Shown here: positions 36,363-45,797 of the stretch, piece by piece
Layout of the letters: every line of letters starts with the position of its first letter
How positions within the stretch are numbered: the stretch's first letter is position 1
NCBI GenBank assembly: GCA_900540205.1
Contig: UQER01000014.1
Coordinates: 1-64,000 of the forward strand
Source of the DNA: an uncultured Porphyromonadaceae bacterium
Lineage (GTDB): Bacteria > Bacteroidota > Bacteroidia > Bacteroidales > Muribaculaceae
Length of the DNA stretch: 64,000 bases
Reading direction: 5' to 3'
Notes under the pieces: model-generated
What the model was told of the DNA's origin: nothing
Database searches by the model: none
What the model saw: the letters and a program-made list of their open reading frames with translations, nothing else
Translations under genes and position numbers: made by a program

Positions 36363-38012
36363 TCACTTGCTCTGGTGCTCGTATTTCAGAGTGAGGGTCG
36401 GCTGGTCGCACACTTCTGCCGGACCGAAATACTGGATGGGGCCGGGATATACGTAGCATGTGTTCTCAGCCCATTCCTGACGCTGCGAAGCGAACTTGAG
36501 GAAGGGTGCGCCATCCAGATTTACAAGAGCCTTCTGGATAACGGGCTTCATTTCGCCGTGACGGCGCTCCATGTTCATCATCATGGTGATGGGGATACCG
36601 CCGGCAACCCACTGCACGGAAGGACGGGTGAGGTTGCGCACGCTCGACATGTAGCCTGTCACACCGGCACGGATGAGGCATGCGGCGTTGAAACCGAGGG
36701 CGTAGCAGTAGTCGGCATCGAAGTTCGAGGGGTCTGCGCAGCGGCCTTCATAACCGAAGAAGTGGTGCTGGGCAGCGAATTTGCCGTTGTATTTGCCCTC
36801 TTTCTTAAGCTCTGCAAGGCGTTTGCCCACCATTTCGGATAGGAGCTTCTCTGTTTCGATAAGCGAAACCTGAACGTTGCCGTGGGGGTCGCGGTCGAGG
36901 CTGAGCTGACGTGCCACTCCGTGGGGAAGCGCTGCATAGGCTGCTGCATTTTCGGCGCTGAGGTGGTCGATGATGTACTGACGCTGCTCAGCTGCGGGAA
37001 CTGCTGCGAATTCTTCGGCGTTCTTGGCAAGGAGGTCGTTAAGCTCGGCGATGAGACGCTTGATGGCGGGGATGAACTCGATGAGGCCTTCGGGGATGAG
37101 CACGATACCGAAGTTCATGCCCTTCTCGGCGCGGCGCACAACAACATCGGCAATCTGGTCGACAACCTGACCGAGTGTCATGTCCTTTGCCTCAACTTCT
37201 TCCGAGATGATGCAGACGTTGGGCTGGCACTGCAGGGCGCACTCAAGCGCGATGTGGCTGGCCGAACGGCCCATGAGTTTGATGAAGTGATAATATTTCT
37301 TTGCGGAGTTGCAGTCGCGCTGGATGTTGCCGATAACCTCGGAATAAACCTTGGTTGCGGTGTCGAAACCGAACGAGGTCTCGATCACGTCGTTCTTGAG
37401 GTCGCCGTCGATGGTCTTGGGACAACCGATCACCTGAACGCCGGCATTGATGCTCTTGTAGTATTCGGCAAGCACAGCGGCATTGGTGTTGGAATCATCA
37501 CCGCCGATGATGACGAGAGCCTTGATGTCAAGTTCCTTGAGGATTTCCAGACCCTTGTCGAACTGCTCCTTGTTTTCAAGCTTTGTACGGCCGGAACCGA
37601 TGATGTCGAAACCGCCGGTATTGCGGTATTCGTCGATAATTGCCGAAGTCAGCTCCATGTACTTGTGGTCAACGAAGCCGCCGGGGCCCATGAGGAAACC
37701 ATAGAGACGGCTGTCGCGGTTGATTTTCTTGATACCGTCGAACAGACCGCAGATTACATTGTGTCCGCCGGGTGCCTGGCCGCCCGAAAGGATAACGCCC
37801 ACATTCATGGGCTTCGAGGGCTGACCGGCAGAAGCTTTCTCAAACTTCAGCTCGGGAAGTCCGTAAGTGTTGGGGAAAAGAGCCTTGATGGCGTCCTGGT
37901 CGGCAACAGACTCGGTGGCATGGCCTTCAACGGCTTTTACCGCACCGGTCAGTACAATGGGCAGCTTGGGCTGATAGGCTGCGCGGGCTTTTTGCAAAGC
38001 GCTTTTTTTCAT
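36363..38012 (-). CDS. pfp: Diphosphate--fructose-6-phosphate 1-phosphotransferase
   Basis: A reversible PPi-using phosphofructokinase of glycolysis, 549 residues, the long form common in Bacteroidetes. The motif GGDDSNTNAAVLAEYY has GGDD where ATP enzymes have GGDG, and it is followed by PKTIDGDLKN. Both are marks of PPi specificity. Also visible are LSGGQAPGGHNVI near the start and KLMGRSASHIALECAL (substrate site). A promoter box TACCTTTG lies at 38076-38083. Followed by a hairpin and a terminator. Confidence 0.96.
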   Translation of the reverse strand: MKKSALQKARAAYQPKLPIVLTGAVKAVEGHATESVADQDAIKALFPNTYGLPELKFEKASAGQPSKPMNVGVILSGGQAPGGHNVICGLFDGIKKINRDSRLYGFLMGPGGFVDHKYMELTSAIIDEYRNTGGFDIIGSGRTKLENKEQFDKGLEILKELDIKALVIIGGDDSNTNAAVLAEYYKSINAGVQVIGCPKTIDGDLKNDVIETSFGFDTATKVYSEVIGNIQRDCNSAKKYYHFIKLMGRSASHIALECALQCQPNVCIISEEVEAKDMTLGQVVDQIADVVVRRAEKGMNFGIVLIPEGLIEFIPAIKRLIAELNDLLAKNAEEFAAVPAAEQRQYIIDHLSAENAAAYAALPHGVARQLSLDRDPHGNVQVSLIETEKLLSEMVGKRLAELKKEGKYNGKFAAQHHFFGYEGRCADPSNFDADYCYALGFNAACLIRAGVTGYMSSVRNLTRPSVQWVAGGIPITMMMNMERRHGEMKPVIQKALVNLDGAPFLKFASQRQEWAENTCYVYPGPIQYFGPAEVCDQPTLTLKYEHQSK

Positions 38013-38075
38013 GTATGTACGTTTTTAGTTTATTGATTGATTCTGAATAATGCGGAAACCGCTTTTTTCCAACCG

Positions 38076-38083
38076 CAAAGGTA
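38076..38083 (-). promoter_or_regulatory. -7 box of the pfp promoter
   Basis: TACCTTTG on the minus strand, about 64 bases upstream of the pfp start; the -33 box is not clear. Confidence 0.6.
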
Positions 38084-38129
38084 CTGAATTTCGGCCGTTT
38101 CTAATTGTGAAAATTGGTTAATTACTTCG

Positions 38130-38903
38130 TCACAACGCATACAGCCGGCGAGCCGATGCCGTTGACACTTCCGCCACCGTTTCGAGCGGCACTCCAAGGG
38201 TGGCCGCCACCTGTGCGGCGATGGATGGAATCATGCTGCTGTCGTTGCGCTTGCCCCTGAACGGCACGGGCGCAAGATAAGGGGAATCGGTCTCAAGGAT
38301 GATTCTTTCAAGCCCGATGGCGGGAAGCGTGTCGCGCAGACCGGAATTCTTGAAGGTCACGATGCCGTTGATGCCGAAATAAAAATCGCCTGTGCGGCGT
38401 ATGCGCTCCACATCGGCGATGGTTCCACCGAAGCAATGAAAGGCTCCCGCGGGAATCTGCGGCAGCCCCGAAAGCACCTCAAGGGTCTCGTCAAGGCCGT
38501 CGCGGCAATGGATATTTATAGGCAATCCCAGACGCAGGGCCACGCGGCACTGCTCCTCGAACGCCCGCATCTGCGTTTCGCGGTTTTCGGGCGACTCATG
38601 CAAATCGATACCAATCTCCCCCACTCCCACATACAGGCTCCGGTTCTCTTCGAGTTCGCGCGTTATCTGCGCCACGGCCCCGGCGGGATCGTCGGTGAGT
38701 TCGGTGGGATGCAACCCGGCAAACATGCGCAGGCTATCAGGAAACTGCGCTGCAAGCGCCTTTTGCGCCGGCAGCTCCGCAAGCGACGTGCCTGGCAGAA
38801 TCATCATCTTCACACCTGCGGCAACGGCCTTTTCCACCATCTCGGCCGGATTCTCATAGGCCTCGTCGCTCAGATGCGTATGTGTATCTATAAATTCAAT
38901 CAT
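38130..38903 (-). CDS. TatD family metal-dependent hydrolase (DNase)
   Basis: A 257-residue TIM-barrel nuclease of the amidohydrolase superfamily. Metal ligands are visible in FIDTHTHLSD (H8, H10), VGEIGIDLH (Glu), INIHCRDG (His), AFHCFGG (His) and ILETDSPYLAPVPFRGKRN (Asp). Length is usual. It probably shares a transcript with the prenyl synthase gene 29 bp upstream. Confidence 0.95.
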   Translation of the reverse strand: MIEFIDTHTHLSDEAYENPAEMVEKAVAAGVKMMILPGTSLAELPAQKALAAQFPDSLRMFAGLHPTELTDDPAGAVAQITRELEENRSLYVGVGEIGIDLHESPENRETQMRAFEEQCRVALRLGLPINIHCRDGLDETLEVLSGLPQIPAGAFHCFGGTIADVERIRRTGDFYFGINGIVTFKNSGLRDTLPAIGLERIILETDSPYLAPVPFRGKRNDSSMIPSIAAQVAATLGVPLETVAEVSTASARRLYAL

Positions 38904-38932
38904 TTCAAATCATTGCGGTTGACGGGCGGATT

Positions 38933-39892
38933 TCAATGGCTGCGGTTAACCGATTTCTGCGCAATTCCGGTAAAGAAATTTAGCGCAGCGGGCTGCAGAC
39001 CTGCCTCGCCGAGGGCTTCGACGGCTTCGGCTGCGTAACGCTCAATCAGTGTGTGGGTGCGCGCCGGAAGGTCGAGTTCATCGTATATGGCGGTTATCTC
39101 GCGCACTTTCAGATAGTCGGTAAGTTTTTTCGCCAGCACTTTCTTCATGTCGTCGGGGCGCTCGGCCATAGCCGTAATCCACAGCCATGTTTTCTTCTCG
39201 TTGATTATGTCGCCGCCGATCTCCTTGCCGAAAAGCGTGGGGTCGCCGTAAGTGTCGAGATAATCGTCCTGCAGCTGGAAAGCCAGCCCGAGGCGTTCGC
39301 CGTAGCGGTACATCGCCTCGCATCCGGCACGTGAGGCACCGGCGCGGAGCGCACCGATGGCACAGGCACAGGCAAGCAGCACCGAGGTTTTCAGCCTGAT
39401 CATCTCCATATATTCATCCACCGACACGTCGGTGCGGCCCTCGAACTCCATGTCAAGCTGCTGGCCCTGATATATCTCCATGGCCGTGGTGTTGAAAAGC
39501 TCCAGGGTTGAGGCCAGGGCGCTGTCGTCGCCCTTCCCCATCAGCACAGACGCCATGGTCAGCATAGCGTCGCCCGAAAGGATGGCCGCCGAGCTGTTCC
39601 AGCGGCGGTGCACCGTGGGACGTCCGCGACGCACGTCGGCATTGTCCATCACATCGTCGTGAAGCAGTGTGAAGTTATGGAACATCTCTATTCCGAGAGC
39701 CTGCGGCATCACCTCCTGGGCATTTCCGCCGAACGCCTCGGCAGCCGCCATAAGCAGCACGGGGCGCAGGCGTTTGCCCCCGCCGTCGAGGGTGTAGCGT
39801 ATCGGCTCATAGAGGCCGGGCGCCACTTTCGGATAGGTCAGGGAGGCAATCTCTTTCTCAATCAACTCGGAATATTGGTCAACAGTAAGCAT
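38933..39892 (-). CDS. ispA: Polyprenyl (farnesyl/geranylgeranyl-type) diphosphate synthase
   Basis: Builds isoprenoid chains by adding isopentenyl diphosphate to allylic diphosphates. It is 319 residues. The first aspartate-rich motif is LLHDDVMDNADVRRG (D79, D80, D83), the second LQDDYLDTYGD. The substrate phrase GGGKRLRP is near the N-terminus. Chain length cannot be fixed from sequence by eye, and the gene symbol is by family. Divergent from the DUF4250 gene across a compact shared promoter region. Confidence 0.88.
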   Translation of the reverse strand: MLTVDQYSELIEKEIASLTYPKVAPGLYEPIRYTLDGGGKRLRPVLLMAAAEAFGGNAQEVMPQALGIEMFHNFTLLHDDVMDNADVRRGRPTVHRRWNSSAAILSGDAMLTMASVLMGKGDDSALASTLELFNTTAMEIYQGQQLDMEFEGRTDVSVDEYMEMIRLKTSVLLACACAIGALRAGASRAGCEAMYRYGERLGLAFQLQDDYLDTYGDPTLFGKEIGGDIINEKKTWLWITAMAERPDDMKKVLAKKLTDYLKVREITAIYDELDLPARTHTLIERYAAEAVEALGEAGLQPAALNFFTGIAQKSVNRSH

Positions 39893-39954
39893 ATGTTAGT
39901 AGTCTGATTTATTTTTCGGGCCGCGCCGCATGGATTCGGGCGGACTTGCACCAA

Positions 39955-39982
39955 CAAAGTTAGCTATTTTTTCGTACCTTTG
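39955..39982. promoter_or_regulatory. Divergent promoter pair (ispA left, DUF4250/uvrD right)
   Basis: CAAAGTTA at 39955-39962 is TAACTTTG on the minus strand (for ispA). TACCTTTG at 39975-39982 on the plus strand serves the DUF4250-helicase run. The two -7 boxes are 12 bp apart, so the promoters overlap. Confidence 0.75.
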
Positions 39983-40003
39983 CCAATTAAATAGATTTTC
40001 CAC

Positions 40004-40189
40004 ATGATTTTCGATACCCTCCCCACCGACCCCATCATCCTGCTTGGAGTCATCAACACGAAACTGCGCGACGAGTATCCGTCGCTCGACGCACTGTGCG
40101 ACGACCTTAACGTAACGCGCAACGAGATCGAATCAAAGCTCCTCACCGTGGGCTACACCTACGATTCAAAACTCAACAAGTTCGTGTGA
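40004..40189 (+). CDS. DUF4250 domain small protein
   Basis: A 61-residue acidic, helical protein that matches the DUF4250 pattern: LPTDPIILLGVINTKLRDEY, then SLDALCDDLNV, then VGYTYDSKLNKFV. The function of the family is unknown. It starts 22 bases after a -7 box and is 9 bases before the helicase gene, so it is the first gene of that operon. Confidence 0.85.
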   Translation: MIFDTLPTDPIILLGVINTKLRDEYPSLDALCDDLNVTRNEIESKLLTVGYTYDSKLNKFV

Positions 40190-40198
40190 GCCTGCCCT

Positions 40199-42568
40199 AT
40201 GGAGCATTATCTCTCGCAACTCAACCCACAGCAGCGCGAGGCCGTGGAATACATGGGCGGCCCGCAGCTTGTGATAGCCGGCGCCGGCTCGGGCAAGACG
40301 CGTGTGCTCACCTATAAAATCGTGCACCTGCTGGCCCACGGTTTCGAGCCATACCGCATAGTGGCGCTCACCTTCACCAACAAGGCCGCACGCGAAATGC
40401 GCGAACGCATCGAGGCGCTCGTGGGGCACGACACGGCCAAACGGCTGTGGATGGGAACTTTCCACAGCATTTTCGGCCGTATTCTGCGCCAGAACGCCGA
40501 CCGCCTCGGCTTCAAACCGTCGTTCACCATCTACGATGCCGCCGACTCCAAGGCCCTCATCAAGACCATCATCAAGGACATGAATCTTGACGACAAGGTC
40601 TACAAGGCATCCACCGTGCAGAGCGCCATCTCCATGGCCAAGAACGCGCTGGTAAGCCCCGAGCGCTATGCCGCCGACGCCGACCTGATGGAGGCCGACC
40701 GGCGCGCCAAACGTCCGCTCGTGCACGAGATTTACCGCACCTACCGGCAGCGCTGCAAGGTGGCCGGAGCGATGGACTTCGACGACCTGCTTTACTACAC
40801 CAACGTGCTGCTGCGCGACAATCCCGACGTACGCCACCACTATCAGGAGTTTTTCCGTTACGTGCTTGTGGACGAGTACCAGGACACCAACTTCGCCCAG
40901 CACTGCATTGTCACAGAGCTCTGCCGCGACAGCAACAGTCTCACCATGGTGGGCGACGATGCCCAGAGCATCTACTCCTTCCGCGGCGCCAATATCAAGA
41001 ACATACTCAACCTGCAGCGCGCCTACCCCACACTGCGCATCTTCAAGCTGGAACAGAACTACCGCTCCACGCGCAACATCGTCGACGCGGCCAACTCGCT
41101 CATCGACAAGAACCGCGAGCAGATTCACAAGCATGTGTTCTCCAACAACGACGCCGGGCAGAAAATCGAGGTGATCAACAGCTCCACCGACTACGAGGAG
41201 GCATATCTCGTGGCCAACCGCATAGCCAGGCTCCACCGGGAGACACACGACAGCCTCGACGAATTTGCCGTGCTCTACCGCACCAACGCCCAGAGCCGAC
41301 GCCTCGAGGAGTCGCTGCGCAAGCGCAACATCTCCTACCGCATCTACGGCGGCCTGTCGTTCTATCAGCGCAAGGAGGTGAAGGACGCCATCGCCTATTT
41401 CCGTCTGGCAGTGAATCCGGACGACGACGAGGCCATGCGCCGCATCATCAACTACCCCGCGCGCGGCATCGGAGAGACTACCGTGGGGAAACTCACGGCT
41501 GCCGCCATTGCCGACCGCGTAAGCATGTGGAGCGTGCTCAACGCCCCTGCCGCGCATTCGCTCGACGTGAACGGAGGCACGCTCAAAAAACTCGATGCAT
41601 TCCGCACCCTCATAGCGGGATTCGTACGCCAGAACAGCGAAGGTGCTGACGCCTACACCCTGGCCACCGCCATCATCGGCCAGACGCGCCTGCTCTCTTC
41701 GCTCATGAGCGACAACACTCCCGAAAACATCTCCAAGGGTGAGAACCTGCAGGAAATCCTGTCGAACGTCAAGGAGTTTGTCGACGAGCACAACGAGGCC
41801 GGCGAGCAGGACCAGACCGACATGAGCCACTTCCTTGCCGAAGTGTCGCTGGCCACCGACCAGGACGAGAAGGACACCGCCCAGCAGCGCGTAACGCTCA
41901 TGACAGCCCATGCCGCCAAGGGTCTGGAGTTCAACAACGTGATTGTTGTCGGTGTGGAGGAGGAGCTTTTCCCCTCGTCGATGTCCCAGAACTCGGTGAG
42001 CGAAATCGAGGAGGAACGCCGCCTGCTCTATGTGGCCATAACACGTGCGCGCCGCTTCTGCATGCTCTCCTATGCCTCGTCAAGATTCAAGAACGGTCAG
42101 ACCAAGATGTGCCAGCCGTCGCGTTTCCTGCGCGACATATCGCCTGAGTACATAAAGCTCGTGCAGGGCACTTCGCTCGGCTTCGACAACCAAGGATTCG
42201 ACCTGGTGGACAACTACCGCAGCTCGTTCCACTCACCTGCGGCGACTTTCGGCACCATCAACCCGACGGCTCCGAAACCAGTGCGCCCCACAGCCGCAAC
42301 CGACCGCTGGCGCACACCACCTACTCCACCCTCACCACGCCCAGCGTCAGCAAATGCCCCTGTGCCCTCCGCCCCCGGAGAATTCTCGCTCCACACCATC
42401 GACGAGGTGCGCGAAGGGATGGAGATAATGCACGAGCGGTTCGGACACGGAAAAATCACAGCTCTCGACACCGACCCGACAGGCCACAAGATCGTGGTTC
42501 TGTTCTCCAACGTGGAACAACGCAAACTAATGCTTAAATACGCCAGATTCAAGATAATCGACAACTGA
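40199..42568 (+). CDS. UvrD/PcrA-type ATP-dependent 3'-5' DNA helicase
   Basis: A superfamily 1A helicase for DNA repair and replication restart, 789 residues. Motif Q and I are LNPQQREAVEYMGG and AGAGSGKT (28-34). Then ALTFTNKAAREM (Ia), VDEYQDTN (II), GDDAQSIYSFRGA (III), LEQNYRST (IV), TAHAAKGLEF (V) and YVAITRARR (VI). The tail after residue 660 is P/A-rich and ends in a small RFGHGKITAL beta domain, as in PcrA/UvrD. nspC starts 11 bp later. Confidence 0.95.
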   Translation: MEHYLSQLNPQQREAVEYMGGPQLVIAGAGSGKTRVLTYKIVHLLAHGFEPYRIVALTFTNKAAREMRERIEALVGHDTAKRLWMGTFHSIFGRILRQNADRLGFKPSFTIYDAADSKALIKTIIKDMNLDDKVYKASTVQSAISMAKNALVSPERYAADADLMEADRRAKRPLVHEIYRTYRQRCKVAGAMDFDDLLYYTNVLLRDNPDVRHHYQEFFRYVLVDEYQDTNFAQHCIVTELCRDSNSLTMVGDDAQSIYSFRGANIKNILNLQRAYPTLRIFKLEQNYRSTRNIVDAANSLIDKNREQIHKHVFSNNDAGQKIEVINSSTDYEEAYLVANRIARLHRETHDSLDEFAVLYRTNAQSRRLEESLRKRNISYRIYGGLSFYQRKEVKDAIAYFRLAVNPDDDEAMRRIINYPARGIGETTVGKLTAAAIADRVSMWSVLNAPAAHSLDVNGGTLKKLDAFRTLIAGFVRQNSEGADAYTLATAIIGQTRLLSSLMSDNTPENISKGENLQEILSNVKEFVDEHNEAGEQDQTDMSHFLAEVSLATDQDEKDTAQQRVTLMTAHAAKGLEFNNVIVVGVEEELFPSSMSQNSVSEIEEERRLLYVAITRARRFCMLSYASSRFKNGQTKMCQPSRFLRDISPEYIKLVQGTSLGFDNQGFDLVDNYRSSFHSPAATFGTINPTAPKPVRPTAATDRWRTPPTPPSPRPASANAPVPSAPGEFSLHTIDEVREGMEIMHERFGHGKITALDTDPTGHKIVVLFSNVEQRKLMLKYARFKIIDN

Positions 42569-42579
42569 CCCTCCCCCAA

Positions 42580-43782
42580 ATGTCAACCACCAATACCCCC
42601 GCATACAACGATGCAACAGCCATGCTCCCCACCCCGTTCTACGTGGTCTACGAGGACCGGCTGCGTGCCAACCTCGACCTCATTACCTCCGTGGCCCGTG
42701 AGGCCGGAGTGACCATCATCATGGCATTCAAGGCCAATGCGCTGTGGCGCACATTCCCCATTTTCCGCGAATACGGCGTGAGGTGCACGGCATCGTCGCT
42801 CAACGAGCTGCAGCTCGGCGTGGAGGAACTGCACACCCGCGTGCACTCCTACTGCCCGGCCTACACTCCGCTGACCATCGGCGCATATCTCGCAGGGAGC
42901 AGCCACATCACATTCAACTCGCTCAGCCAGTGGCACCGCTTCAAGGCCGACCTGCAGGCCCACAATTCGGCCCATCCAGAGGCAACCGTGTCGGCCGGAC
43001 TGAGGGTTAACCCACAGTGCTCGGTCATTGAGACGGACATCTATAATCCGGCACTTCCCGGCAGCCGTTTCGGGGTGGTGGCTGACGACCTAAGCGAGGG
43101 GCTGCCCGACGGCATCGAGGGGCTACACTTCCACGCCCTCTGCGAATCCACCAGTTTCGACCTCGAAAAGGTGCTCGCGGCCTTCGAGGCGCAGTTCGGA
43201 CATCTGCTTCCGCGGCTTAAATGGGTGAATTTCGGCGGCGGTCATCTTATGACCCGCCAGGGCTACGACACCGCCCATCTCATCGGCCTGCTGAAGTCGT
43301 TCCGCAACCGTCACCCCAATCTGGAGGTGATTCTCGAGCCGGGAAGCGCATTCACTTGGCGCACCGGCGACCTCATGGCCTCAGTTGTGGATGTGGTGAA
43401 AAATCAGGGAGTTCGCACGGCCATTCTCGATGTGTCGTTCGCGTGCCACATGCCCGACACGCTGGAGATGCCCTACAAACCGGCCGTGACCGAAAGCCTT
43501 TCGGACAAGGAGGTGGCCACAATGAATCCCGCCGACGTCTACACCTACCGCTTCGGCGGCAACTCCTGCCTGAGCGGCGACTTCATGGGCGACTGGCATT
43601 TCAGCCGGCCGCTGCAGATCGGAGACCGCCTGACGTTCGAGGACATGAACCACTACACCACCGTGAAGACCAACATGTTCAACGGCATCAGCCATCCCGA
43701 CATCGTGTTTGTCGACCACAACGGCACTCCGTCGGTGCTACGCCATTTCAGCTATGCTGACTACAAGAACCGCATGTCGTGA
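42580..43782 (+). CDS. nspC: Carboxynorspermidine decarboxylase
   Basis: A PLP enzyme of the alanine-racemase fold that makes spermidine or norspermidine by decarboxylating the carboxy precursor. It is 400 residues. The PLP lysine is K51 in IIMAFKANALW. Other landmarks are LHFHALCESTSFDLE, VNFGGGHLMT, LEPGSAFTW and the active-site cysteine region RFGGNSCLSGDFMGD. The partner carboxynorspermidine dehydrogenase is not in the window. Tightly spaced after the helicase gene. Confidence 0.94.
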   Translation: MSTTNTPAYNDATAMLPTPFYVVYEDRLRANLDLITSVAREAGVTIIMAFKANALWRTFPIFREYGVRCTASSLNELQLGVEELHTRVHSYCPAYTPLTIGAYLAGSSHITFNSLSQWHRFKADLQAHNSAHPEATVSAGLRVNPQCSVIETDIYNPALPGSRFGVVADDLSEGLPDGIEGLHFHALCESTSFDLEKVLAAFEAQFGHLLPRLKWVNFGGGHLMTRQGYDTAHLIGLLKSFRNRHPNLEVILEPGSAFTWRTGDLMASVVDVVKNQGVRTAILDVSFACHMPDTLEMPYKPAVTESLSDKEVATMNPADVYTYRFGGNSCLSGDFMGDWHFSRPLQIGDRLTFEDMNHYTTVKTNMFNGISHPDIVFVDHNGTPSVLRHFSYADYKNRMS

Positions 43783-43833
43783 CCCATACGCCAATACCCA
43801 ACATCTGAAAATATCACCCAACACCCGGAAGCC

Positions 43834-44829
43834 ATGAAATACTCTGTGATAGTGCCCGTGTACAACCGCATCGGCGAAGTGTCCGACCTCCTGCGCAGCC
43901 TTGCCGCCCAGACGGCACGGAATTTCGAAGTAATAATCGTGGAGGACGGCTCCACCGAGCCATGCCGCTCCGTAGCTGAGGCATATGCACCGGTGCTCGA
44001 CGTAAAATATTTCTTCAAGGAGAACGAGGGGCGCTCCATCGCCCGCAACTACGGCATGGACCACGCCACCGGCGACTATTTCATTTTCTTCGATTCGGAC
44101 TGTGTGATTCCGGCCGACTATTTCGAGAAGCTCAACCGCATGGAGGTGGAGACGCCTGCCGACTGCTTCGGTGGTCCCGATGCCGCCGACGCCTCGTTCA
44201 CCACCACACAGAAGGCCATAAACCACGCCATGACGTCGTTTCTCACCACCGGCGGTATCCGCGGCGGCAAAATCAGCCTTGAGAAATTCACCCCGCGCAC
44301 ATTCAACATGGGCTTCTCCCGACAGGTGTACCAGAGTGTGGGGGGCTTCCGCGAGATGTTCTCGGAGGACATCGACATGAGCACCCGCATCCGCAAGGCC
44401 GGATTCTCCATCGCCCTTTATCCCGACCTTCCGGTCTACCACAAACGGCGCGTGGATTTCCGCAAATTCCTGCGTCAGGTCTACGTGTTCGGCATGTCGC
44501 GCATCACCCTAAAACTGCTCTACCCCGATTCACTTAAAGCCGTGCACTGCCTGCCGGCCGTGTTCGTGGTGGGTGTGGCGGCCATGATTCTTCTTGCCAT
44601 AGTGTGGTCGCCCTGGTGGCTGCTCCCCCTCGTCGTCTATCTGCTCGCCATCTTCATCAGCGCGCTGGTGTCAACCCGTTCGGCGGTGATTGCCTGCAAG
44701 GCTGTGCCGGCATCGCTCATCCAGCTCGGAGGCTACGGGTGCGGTTTCCTCAAGGCATGGTTCGTCAAGATCGTATGCCGCCGTGGCCGCAACGAAGCCG
44801 AAGAGATAGCCCTCCGCAAAGGCAAATAA
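43834..44829 (+). CDS. Glycosyltransferase family 2, membrane-associated
   Basis: A 331-residue GT-A enzyme that transfers sugar from a nucleotide donor. The N-terminus is the classical SVIVPVYNRIGEVSDLLRSL with VIIVEDGST. The metal-binding DxD is in FIFFDSDCVIP, and an acidic SEDIDMSTRI (ED) motif follows. Two C-terminal membrane helices (about 245-290) anchor it. Substrate unknown; cell-surface glycan assembly is likely. 51 bp after nspC, 38 bp before radC. Confidence 0.93.
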   Translation: MKYSVIVPVYNRIGEVSDLLRSLAAQTARNFEVIIVEDGSTEPCRSVAEAYAPVLDVKYFFKENEGRSIARNYGMDHATGDYFIFFDSDCVIPADYFEKLNRMEVETPADCFGGPDAADASFTTTQKAINHAMTSFLTTGGIRGGKISLEKFTPRTFNMGFSRQVYQSVGGFREMFSEDIDMSTRIRKAGFSIALYPDLPVYHKRRVDFRKFLRQVYVFGMSRITLKLLYPDSLKAVHCLPAVFVVGVAAMILLAIVWSPWWLLPLVVYLLAIFISALVSTRSAVIACKAVPASLIQLGGYGCGFLKAWFVKIVCRRGRNEAEEIALRKGK

Positions 44830-44854
44830 TCCCCACACGTTTCACATTCATAAT

Positions 44855-44862
44855 TAAATTTG
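44855..44862 (+). promoter_or_regulatory. Possible -7 box just before radC
   Basis: TAAATTTG matches TAnnTTTG only 5 bases before the radC ATG. If used, the transcript would be leaderless or nearly so. Chance match is possible in this AT-rich gap. Confidence 0.3.
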
Positions 44863-44867
44863 GCAAC

Positions 44868-45569
44868 ATGCAATCCGACAGCAAGTCCATCCTCATCCGC
44901 AATCTCAACGACGACGAGCGGCCCCGCGAAAAAGCCATGACACACGGTATGGACGCGCTGACCGACGTGGAACTGCTTGCCCTGCTGCTCGGCTCGGGAC
45001 TGCCGGGCAAATCGGTGCTCGACCTCAGCCGCGAGATTCTCGCCGACGTAGACAACCGTCTGAGCGTGCTGGCACGCATGTCGATTGCCGAACTTAAAAA
45101 GAAATATCGCGGCGTGGGCGATGCCAAGGCCACCCTGCTTGTGGCCGCCATGACATTCGGTTCGCGTGTGCAGAAAAGCATGGCCGTGCCGTTTCCGCAG
45201 ATATGCTGCTCCACCGATGCTTACAATTATATGCGCGACAAACTGGAACGCCTCAATTACGAGGAGTTCTGGGTGCTCCATCTCACCCGCGCCAACCGTG
45301 TGCAGTTTGCCGAGCGTGTGAGCAAAGGGGGAATTGCAAGCACTGCCGTCGACATCAAAATCATTGCCAAAAGCGCCATCGACCACCTCTCCTCCGGCCT
45401 GATTCTGGTGCACAACCATCCGGCAGGCACCATGAACCCCTCATCGCAGGACGACAACCTCACCCGCCGCATCGTGGAAACCTGCAAAATCATCGACGTC
45501 CCCGTGCAGGACCACATCATCATCGGCCCGTCATCCTACTACAGCTACCGCGACCAGGGACGACTGTAA
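44868..45569 (+). CDS. radC: RadC family protein (JAB/MPN+ domain)
   Basis: A 233-residue member of the RadC/YicR family. An N-terminal helix-hairpin-helix region (MTHGMDALTDVELLALLLGSG) precedes the JAMM-like metalloprotease fold with ILVHNHPAGTMNPSSQDD (HxH...S..D). Despite its name, a direct role in DNA repair is not established. The frame is open from 44604 inside the glycosyltransferase gene, but the ATG at 44868 is the family start. Last gene of the rightward run, followed by a repeat-rich region. Confidence 0.94.
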   Translation: MQSDSKSILIRNLNDDERPREKAMTHGMDALTDVELLALLLGSGLPGKSVLDLSREILADVDNRLSVLARMSIAELKKKYRGVGDAKATLLVAAMTFGSRVQKSMAVPFPQICCSTDAYNYMRDKLERLNYEEFWVLHLTRANRVQFAERVSKGGIASTAVDIKIIAKSAIDHLSSGLILVHNHPAGTMNPSSQDDNLTRRIVETCKIIDVPVQDHIIIGPSSYYSYRDQGRL

Positions 45570-45630
45570 CGATGCACAATTATCGATGCACGATGCACGA
45601 TGCACGATGCACGATGCACGATGCACGATT
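45570..45630. repeat. Left 7-bp tandem array (CGATGCA)
   Basis: Six perfect head-to-tail copies of CGATGCA (45584-45625), with an isolated copy at 45570-45576 before them and a partial CGAT after. It starts one base after the radC stop. The right-hand array (45798-45875) carries the same heptamer in inverse orientation. Confidence 0.92.
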
Positions 45631-45642
45631 GCCTATGGTGGT

Positions 45643-45752
45643 GTAGGGACGCACGGTTCGTGCGTCCGCATATAATCCGCTCACAACTCACACATAAACC
45701 ATTATTATACAAACAAATTAAAAAAAAGGACGCACCGGCCGTGCGTCCCTAC
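45643..45752. repeat. REP/BIME-like inverted pair of GTAG-footed palindromes (element A)
   Basis: The left arm GTAGGGACGCACGG (45643-45656) is the exact reverse complement of 45739-45752. Each arm is itself a palindrome (GGACGCACG/CGTGCGTCC on the left; GGACGCAC/GTGCGTCC on the right) preceded by GTAG. GTAG plus a hairpin is the layout of REP sequences, and two in opposite orientation form a BIME. The 70 bases between the arms are A/T-rich and non-coding. No REP transposase is seen nearby. Confidence 0.8.
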
Positions 45753-45797
45753 GTTTTGTGAACATCCCTCAATAATCATGCATCAATAATAATTCAT

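Noticed and set aside
40166..41911. 581-residue minus-strand frame opposite the UvrD helicase
   Set aside because: The plus-strand frame contains every helicase motif. The minus-strand frame is a GC-bias shadow.
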